Shown: positions 57,836 to 64,000 of the stretch, in pieces
How the letters are laid out: every line of letters starts with the position of its first letter
Position numbering within the stretch: position 1 is the first letter of the stretch
Source: Macquaria australasica
Taxonomy: Eukaryota; Chordata; Actinopteri; Centrarchiformes; Percichthyidae
Assembly: GCA_005408345.1 (NCBI GenBank)
Contig: SEMN01001232.1
Coordinates: forward strand, 18,014 to 82,013
Length of the DNA: 64,000 bases
Direction of reading: 5' to 3'
Translations under genes and position numbers: made by a program
The notes under the pieces: generated by a model
What the model was told of the DNA's origin: nothing
The model's input: the letters and a program-made list of their open reading frames with translations, nothing else
The model's database searches: none

Positions 57836-59289
57836 TTATACAGTGCAGTAAAGAGCAGTGATGCTCAAAGTGGGGGGGGGAGTGTTCAGCAGAGACACAG
57901 CCTCAGGGAAGAAGCTCTTCTTGTGCCTGCTGGTACGGGAGCTGAGGCTCCTGTAACATCTGCCGGACGGGAGGAGGGTGAAAAGTCTATGGTTCGGGTG
58001 GGAGGCATCCTTGACGATATTCCTCGCCCTACCCAGACAGCGCTGTTTGTATATGTCCATGATGGAGGGTAGCTGAGAGCCTGTGATCCGTTGGGCAGTT
58101 TTCACCACCCGCTGGAGTGCTTTACAGTCAGAAGCGGAGCAGTTGCCATACCACACAGGGATGTAGTTCGTCAGCAAACTCTCTATGGTACAGCGGTAGA
58201 AGTCCACCAGTATCCTAGGACACAGGTGAGCTTTCTTAAGGCTCCGAAGGAAGTAAAGGCGCTGTTGCGCCTTTTTCACCAGTGTGGAGGAGTTGAGGGA
58301 CCAGGTGAGATCATTGGAGATGTGGACTCCCAGGAACTTGAAGCTAGACACACGTTCCACTACAGCTTCGTTGATGTAGAGAGGGGTGTGTGCATGGCTC
58401 CTAGCCCGCCTGAAGTCCACAACGATTTCCTTGGTCTTCTGGGTGTTCAGTGCCAGATTGTTATCAGCACACCACTCGGCCAGGTGCTGAACCTCATCCC
58501 TGTAGGCCGTCTCATCGTTGTCTCTGATCAGGCCTACCACCGTGGTGTCGTCTGCGAACTTGATTATGGAGTTGGAGCTATAAACAGGAACGCAGTCGTG
58601 GGTGAACAGAGTACAGCAGAGGGCTCAGCACGCAACCTTGTGGCACACCAGTGTACAGGGTGATGGAGGAGGATGAGAGGTTATGCAACTTAACAGTCTG
58701 AGGTCTGTTGGTCAGAAAATCCAGAGTCCAGTTGCAGAGGGATGTACTGATGCCAAGCTGGCTGAGCTTGGAGATCAGCTTGGAGGGGGTAACGGTGTTG
58801 AATGCTGAACTGAAGTCAATGAATAGCATCCTGACATTAAGTATTGTGGCTATCCAGGTGGGTCAGGGCAGAGTAAAGTGCTGTAGAAATGGCATCCTCT
58901 ATCGACCTGTTTCGGCAGTAGGCAAACTGGTGTGGATCCAGTGTGGCAGGCAGACAGGTTTTCAGATGGGAAAGAACCAGCCTCTCAAAACACTTGGCGA
59001 TGATAGGGGTGAGTGCGACAGAACGGAAGTCATTTAGGGCCTTAGCGGTGGAGTGCTTCGGCACTGGCACGATGGTGGCGGTCTTGAAGCTAATGGGGAC
59101 AACTGCCTGGGCCAGGGACAGGTTGAAGATGTCCGTAAAGACCCCAGCCAGCTGCTCAGCACAGGCTCTGAACACACGACCAGGTATCCCATCAGGGCCA
59201 GCTGCCTTCCGTGCATTTACCTTGCTCATGATGGAGCAAACATCAGCGGTGGAGAGTGTGAGGGACTGTTCATCTGGTAGTGGCTCCAA
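57836..59289 (-). pseudogene. Rex1-like reverse transcriptase and C-terminus, three frames
   Basis: Frame one (58837-59289) has VNARKAAGPDGIPGRVFRAC, FRSVALTPIIAKCFERLVL and DPHQFAYCRNRSIEDAI. Frame two (58578-58829) has MLFIDFSSAFNTVTPSKL, LDFLTNRPQTVKL and YTGVPQGCVLSPLLYS. Frame three carries the catalytic FADD at 58547-58558 and continues through VGLIRDNDETAYRDEV, CADNNLALNTQKTKEIVVDF, ERVSSFKFLGVHISNDLTW and GSQLPSIMDIYKQRCLGRAR to the C-terminal RHKKSFFPEAVSLLN. All RT blocks are present, and only frameshifts disable it. Confidence 0.87.
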
Positions 59290-59317
59290 TTTGAGGGTGA
59301 CCTCCTTATTTCCCTGG

Positions 59318-60334
59318 TCAAAGCGAGCATAGAAGGTATTGAGCTCGTTGGGGAGGGAGGCAGAACTGAACTGTGCTGGGAGATTTGAAGTTTGTGATGG
59401 TCCGTATGCCTTGCCACATGCGCCGGAAGTCAGAGGAGTTGAAGTGCTCTTCAGTCCTCAGTTTATGTTTGTATTTGGCCAGGGAGATTCCCCTCCTCAG
59501 GTTGGCCCTGGCTGAGCTGTAAGCCTCCCGGTCACCAGACCTGAAGGCAACATCCCTAGCTTTGAGCAGGAGGCGAACCTCTCTGTTCATCCAGGGCTTC
59601 TGGTTGGGGAAAGTTTTTTTTTTTTGTGAGGTCACAATGTCCATGCACCCTTTAATGTGGTCCAGGACAGAGTTGGTGTAGGTGTCAATATTAGTCTGGG
59701 AGCCCATGGTGGCCTGGGCAGCAAACACATTCCAGTGTGTGTGCTGGAATTGGTGTTGGAGAGTGGCGTCTGCACCCTCCATCCAGACCTTGATTGTCCT
59801 CGTTGTCTGTCTCACACGTTTGATGGCTGGGGTGTACATGGAGAGCAGGAACAAAGAGAGATGGTCCGACTGTCCCAGGTGGGGGAGGGGTGTGGCTTTG
59901 TAAGCGTCAGCCACACTGGTGTAAACATGGTTCAGAGTTTTATCTCCCCTTGTGGTGCAGAAGACATTTTGATGGAACTTTGGCAGTACAGATTTCAAAG
60001 TGCAGTGATTGAAGTCCCCAGCTACAACAAAGGCTCCATCCGGGTGCATGGTCTGCAGCTTGCTAATAGCATCACAAAGTTCTTTCATGGCCACTTTAGC
60101 ATTAGCATCCGGAGGGACATAAACTGCAGCAGCAACAATGCATGTAAACTCACGTGGTAGGTAAAATGGCCTGCACCTAATGAACAGGTACTCCAGATCA
60201 GCAGAGCACTGAGTATCAACAATAGCAGAGTCTGTGCACCATGTTTTGTTTACATAGATGCATACACCACCACCCCTGTTTTTATCTGTGGCTGCTGCTT
60301 CTCTGTCTGCCCTGAACAAAGTGCGTCCATCCAA
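59318..60334 (-). pseudogene. Rex1-like endonuclease and linker, 338 codons open
   Basis: The frame contains LFRADREAAATDKNRGGGVC, IVAAAVYVPPDANAKVAM, FVVAGDFNHCTLKSVLPKF (GDFN), LNHVYTSVADAY and LGQSDHLSLFLL (SDH), all landmarks of the AP-like endonuclease. A basic linker follows, rich in KPWMNREV and RRGISLAKYKHKLRTEEHF. The N-terminal catalytic Glu block is missing because the element is 5'-truncated. The downstream RT is in other frames. Confidence 0.8.
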
Positions 60335-60609
60335 CTCTACTAGATTTTGGACGTGCTGACGTGCTCAGGTGAACGTATTGTCTCATTTCTGGTTACCGGT
60401 GTTTCTGTGTTACTGATTGCAAAGTTCGCTGCTCCAGCTAAACCCAGTTAATTTTGATATTTTCTTTACTATAGCGGTTAATTACCCACTATACATTTAA
60501 GGATACACTAGCTCTGTTTAAGCACTCATATCTGTCTCCTGTTAGCGACTTTCCGCTAATCCCACAGTTGTTTACACGCTAGTTAGTTGCTACTTTAGCT
60601 CAGTTAGCG

Positions 60610-61491
60610 ATGGCGTCTCTCTCTCCTTCTCCCTCTCCTGCTCTCTCTTGCTCGGTGTGTCAGATGTTTAGTTACTCCTCTGCCTCCTTTAGCGATAATG
60701 GTACGTGTAACAAATGTAGTTTATTCACCGCGTTGGAGGCGAGGCTCAGTGAGTTAGAGTCGCGGCTCCGCACCATGGAGAGTCAGTCAGCCGTAGCTAG
60801 CCAGCCCCTAGCCGGTGCGAGCCGACCAGAGGTAGCTTCTGCTAGCTGTCTCCCGGCAACTCCCGAGCAGCCGGGAAGCCAGGGAGGCTGGGTGACTGTC
60901 CGAAAGAAGCATAGCCCTAAACCAAAGCCCACGGTTCACCACCGACCCGTTCACGTTTCTAACGAGTTCTCTCCACTCAGCGACACACCCGCTGAGAAAC
61001 CAACTCTGATTATTGGCAGCTCCATTTTGCGAAACGTGAAATTAGCGACACCAGCGGCCATAGTCAAATGCATCCCAGGGGCCAGAGCGGGCGACGTTCA
61101 ATCCTATTTAAAATTGCTGGCTAAGGAAAAACGTAAATATGCTAAGATTGTTATTCACGTCGGCGGTAATGACAGCCGATTGCGCCAATCGGAGGTCACG
61201 AAAATTAATGTTGAGTCGGTGTGTACATGTGCAAAAACAATGTCGGACTCCGTAGTTTTCTCTGGGCCCCTGCCTAATCTCACTAGCGATGACATGTATA
61301 GCCACATGTCATCATTCAACCGCTGGTTGTCGAGGTGGTGTCCAGGTAATGATGTGGGCTTTGTAGATAATTGGCGGACTTTCTGGAGAAGACCTGGTCT
61401 GATTAGGAGAGATGGCATTCATCCCACTTTGGATGGAGCCTCTCTCATATCTAGAAATCTGGCCGAATTTATTAGTGGCCCAAAGCCATGA
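60610..61491 (+). CDS. L2 LINE ORF1: zinc-knuckle, coiled-coil and SGNH-esterase-like protein
   Basis: This is a 293-residue intact frame. The N-terminus has C14-x2-C17..C33-x2-C36, a possible zinc-binding cluster. A short coiled coil follows (about residues 38-62, LEARLSELESRLRTME), likely for oligomerisation. A Pro/Lys-rich linker precedes an esterase-type fold from about residue 131. That fold has TLIIGSSILRN (block I, with GDS changed to GSS, so the nucleophile Ser is kept and Asp lost), VIHVGGND (block III, residues 181-188) and DGIHPT (block V, Asp-x-x-His, residues 268-273). Esterase ORF1 proteins are known from CR1 and L2 LINEs, where they help bind RNA and form RNPs; the hydrolase role is unclear. 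Start: first ATG after stops, ATGGCG context. ORF2 follows about 36 bp downstream. Confidence 0.85.
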   Translation: MASLSPSPSPALSCSVCQMFSYSSASFSDNGTCNKCSLFTALEARLSELESRLRTMESQSAVASQPLAGASRPEVASASCLPATPEQPGSQGGWVTVRKKHSPKPKPTVHHRPVHVSNEFSPLSDTPAEKPTLIIGSSILRNVKLATPAAIVKCIPGARAGDVQSYLKLLAKEKRKYAKIVIHVGGNDSRLRQSEVTKINVESVCTCAKTMSDSVVFSGPLPNLTSDDMYSHMSSFNRWLSRWCPGNDVGFVDNWRTFWRRPGLIRRDGIHPTLDGASLISRNLAEFISGPKP

Positions 61492-61527
61492 CAACTCAGA
61501 GTTCAGACCATAGACTTAATACAGTCT

Positions 61528-63945
61528 GTGGTCCAGACCAGGAGGCAGAGTTGCAGTCCTACACGCTTCTCTGCGCTTCCATTAGAGCAGTTACCCACCC
61601 TAAACTCCACAGAGAGGTTGTCTGCCCCCCCACCACTTAAATTATTTAAATCAAAACTAAACAGAAGAGGAGTTACACATAAAAACCTAATAAAAAGTAA
61701 AACCTCCACTGCAACAGTACAACAAAATAGGAGAATTAAATGTGGACTCTTAAACATCAGATCTCTCTCATCTAAAGCTGTTCTAGTAAACGATCTAATA
61801 TCAGATCATAATATTGATTTATTTTGTCTCACTGAAACCTGGCTGTGTCAAGGTGAATATGTTAGCCTAAATGAATCCACTCCCCCCAGTCACATTAATA
61901 CTCACATTCCTCGAGGCTCAGGCCGAGGAGGTGGAGTTGCAGCCATCTTCGACTCAAGCCTATTAATCAAACCTAAACCTAAATTAAATTATAACTCGTT
62001 CGAAAGCCTTGTTCTTAGCCTCAACACCCAACCTGGAAAACACTACAGCTAATTCTATTTGTTATAGTATACCGAGCTCCTGGACCGTACTCTGAATTTT
62101 TATCTGAATTCTCAGAGTTCTTATCAGGTTTAGTCCTTAAAACAGATAAAATAATTATTGTAGGTGATTTTAATATTCATGTGGATGTAGAAAATGATAG
62201 CCTTAGTGCTGCGTTTATCTCATTACTAGATTCGATTGGCTTCTGTCAGAGTGTACATAAACCCACTCACTGTTTTAACCACAACCTCGACCTTGTTCTT
62301 GTTTATGGCATTGAAATTGAACATCTAATAGTCTTTCCACAGAATTCTTTTTTATCAGACCATTTTCTATTAACTTTTGAATTCCTGTTACTGGACTACA
62401 CGCCATTAGGCAAACATTCCTACACTAGATGTCTATCTGATAGTGCTGTAGCTAAATTTAAGGAAGTGATTCCATCGGCATTAAATTCAGTTCAATGTCT
62501 CAATGTAACAGATGACTCCTATGCTAACTTTAGTCCCTCCCAAATTGATCATCTTGTTGATAGTGCTGCAGGCTCACTACGAATAACACTCGACTCTATC
62601 ACCCCTCTAAAAAAGAAGATAATAAAACAGGAGGTTAGCTCCATGGTATAACCCGCAAACCCGCAAATTAAAACAAACATCGCGAAAACTTGAAAGGAAA
62701 TGGCGTTCCACCAATCTGGAAGAATCACGTTTAGCCTGGCAAGATAGTCTTAAAATTTATAGGAAGGCCCTCCGTAATGCCAGAGCAGCTTACTACTCAT
62801 CATTAATAGAAAATAAGAACAACCCCAGGCTTTGTTCAGCACTGTAGCCAGGCTGACAGAGAGTCACAGCTCTGTTGAGCCATGTATTCCTATAGACCTC
62901 AGTAGTAATGACTTTATGAGCTTCTTTAATGATAAAATTCTAACTATTAGAGACAAAATTCAGCACCTCCTGCCCTCAGTTGGTACTGACTTATCTTCAA
63001 ACACAGGAACCTTAGAAACAACTGTAAAACCTGTACATTTAGACTGCTTTTCTCCCATCAACCTTAATCAACTAACTTCCATGATTTCCTCATCTAAGCC
63101 ATCAACGTGTCTCTTAGACCCCGTCCCAACTAGGCTGCTTAAAGAAATTTTACCCTTAGTTAGCACTTATTTACTAGATATGATCAATCTGTCCTTATTA
63201 AAAGGCTATGTGCCACAGTCCTTTAAAGTAGCTGTAATTAAGCCTCTTCTTAAAAAGCCCACTCTTGATCCAGGGATTTTGTCAAATTATAGACCTATAT
63301 CTAACCCTCCTTTTCTCTCTAAGATCCTTGAGAAAGCAGTCGCCAATCAGTTGTGTGACTTTCTACACAACAACAAGCTGTTTGAGGATTTTCAGTCAGG
63401 ATTTAGAGTGCATCATAGCACAGAGACAGCACTGGTGAAAGTTACAAATGACCTTCTAATTGTATCAGACAAAGGACTTGTCTCTGTACTTGTCTTACTA
63501 GATCTTAGTGCTGCATTCGATACCATTGACCATCACATTCTATTACAGAGACTAGAACATTTTATTGGCATTAAAGGTACTGCACTAAGCTGGTTTAAAT
63601 CCTATTTATCAGATCGATATCAGTTTGTACATGTTAATGATGAATCCTCTATGCACGCCAAAGTTAGTCACGGAGTTCCACAAGGTTGGACCAATTCTAT
63701 TTACCTTGTATATGCTTCCTTTAGGCAATATTATTAGGAAGCACTCCATAAATTCTCATTGTTATGCAGATGATACCCAATTATATTTATCGATCAAGCC
63801 AGATGAAACCAATCAATTAGCTAAACTTCAAGCATGCCCTAAGGACATAAAAACCTGGATGACCTGCAATTTTCTGATGTTAAACTCAGACAAAACCGAA
63901 GTTATTGTACTTGGCCCCGAACACCTTCGAAACACAAAGATATAG
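61528..63945 (+). pseudogene. L2 LINE ORF2 (endonuclease and RT), multiple frameshifts
   Basis: Frame one (61528-62052) holds IKCGLLNIRSLSSKAVLVND, LFCLTETWL (catalytic Glu) and GSGRGGGVAAIF. Frame two (about 62049-62651) holds VIVYRAPGPYSEFL, IIIVGDFNIHVD (GDFN), HNLDLVLVYGI and SFLSDHFLLTFE (SDH). Frame three (about 62641-62830) holds PWYNPQTRKLKQTSRKLERK and WQDSLKIYRKALRNARAAYY. Frame four (62832-63737) holds RT blocks CLLDPVPTRLLKEIL, NYRPISNPPFLSKILEKAV, DFQSGFRVHHSTETALVK and VLVLLDLSAAFDTIDHHIL, up to VSHGVPQG. Near 63685 about 8 bp are missing. Frame five then gives GPILFTLYMLPLG and YADDTQLYLSI, with an intact YADD. The thumb region runs into the window edge. Confidence 0.85.
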
Positions 63946-64000
63946 TTTCTCTAGATGGCATTGCCCTGGCCTCCAGCGAAACCGTAAGGAATCTTGGAGT

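Larger units (their letters stand above)
57383..60345 (-). mobile_element. Rex1-like LINE, 5'-truncated with 3' tail
   Basis: On the minus strand the order is endonuclease (from its middle), linker, RT, C-terminal region, and 3' UTR. The 3' UTR is T-rich and ends with CAATGACAATAAAGTTGAAT followed by an AATCT-repeat tail at 57383. The 5' end abuts the L2 element that begins about 60346. This is the usual 5'-truncated form left by incomplete target-primed reverse transcription, or the L2 inserted next to it. The reading frame is broken at three or more points. Confidence 0.85.
60346..64000 (+). mobile_element. L2-clade LINE, 5' end to RT, continues past window
   Basis: This is a two-ORF LINE. 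About 260 bp of presumptive 5' UTR (60346-60609) precede ORF1 (60610-61491), which encodes a zinc-finger, coiled-coil and SGNH-esterase-type protein. ORF2 (from about 61528) has endonuclease and RT. ORF1 is intact, but ORF2 has at least four frame changes. The 5' end seems complete, which is uncommon among LINE copies. The 3' end is beyond the window. The (GAATT)n-tailed 3' pieces elsewhere in the window could come from this family; that link is inference. Confidence 0.85.

Noticed and set aside
58091..58663. 190-codon plus-strand open frame
   Set aside because: It is the antisense shadow of the Rex1-like RT C-terminal region.
59657..60160. 167-codon plus-strand open frame
   Set aside because: It is the antisense shadow of the Rex1-like endonuclease on the minus strand.
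1..64000. A cellular protein-coding gene spanning the window with small exons
   Set aside because: No open frame outside transposons shows a recognisable protein domain or linked splice pattern; small exons cannot be excluded by eye.

Overview
The window looks like a non-genic, transposon-rich stretch of a teleost fish genome, most likely a spiny-rayed (percomorph) fish. The evidence is the mix of decayed elements typical of teleosts: a DIRS-like tyrosine-recombinase retrotransposon end, two Rex1-like LINEs, L2-clade LINEs with their (GAATT)n-tailed 3' ends, a Ty3/gypsy element and several gypsy-type LTRs, a PIF/Harbinger remnant, and many MITEs, plus long (CA)n/(TG)n microsatellites. I found no convincing exon of a cellular gene, no tRNA or rRNA gene and no CRISPR array. 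Nearly every long open frame falls inside a retrotransposon, and almost all are broken by frameshifts or truncated.

Layout. 1-1309: 3' end of a DIRS-like element (broken recombinase, then inverted terminal/internal repeats). 1331-1498: 42-bp minisatellite. 1643-4805: a perfect 260-bp inverted repeat enclosing two MITE-like elements. 5395-6400: gypsy/ERV-type LTR with a primer-binding-site-like tract, then a dispersed repeat. 6400-17600: mostly unclassified AT-rich DNA with MITEs, a tandem repeat, an L2 3' tail and a perfect RFX X-box. 17690-19250: old L2 LINE. 20941-26960 (minus strand): LTR fragment, Rex1-like LINE and Ty3/gypsy gag-pol fragment. 28-31 kb: LTR-like piece, dispersed repeat, microsatellites.

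31526-34042 is the most unusual region. A hAT-like MITE carries inside it a 2.0-kb element with 32-bp perfect terminal inverted repeats. That inner element is filled with palindromic hexamers (GATATC, ACTAGT, ACATGT) spaced almost exactly 21-22 bp apart. It also holds an L2-tail insertion, a 32-bp tandem repeat and a hairpin core.

34-48 kb: LINE tails, LTRs, a MITE and unclassified DNA. 48025-50905: one MITE split by two separate LINE insertions, each with a 5-bp target duplication. 52153-52656: MITE with perfect 8-bp target-site duplication. 54326-54898: long-TIR foldback. 56010-56757: remnant of both Harbinger genes in opposite orientations. 57383-60345 (minus): second Rex1-like LINE. 60346-64000 (plus): L2 LINE with intact esterase-type ORF1 and frameshifted ORF2, running off the window.

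The coding remnants do not form a pathway. They belong to separate self-mobilising elements: endonuclease plus reverse transcriptase in LINEs, gag-protease-RT in gypsy, recombinase in DIRS, and Myb-like protein plus transposase in Harbinger. Nesting gives relative ages: host MITE older than LINE, older or equal to the L2 tails. Family names rest on recognised protein motifs and termini, not on a database search.
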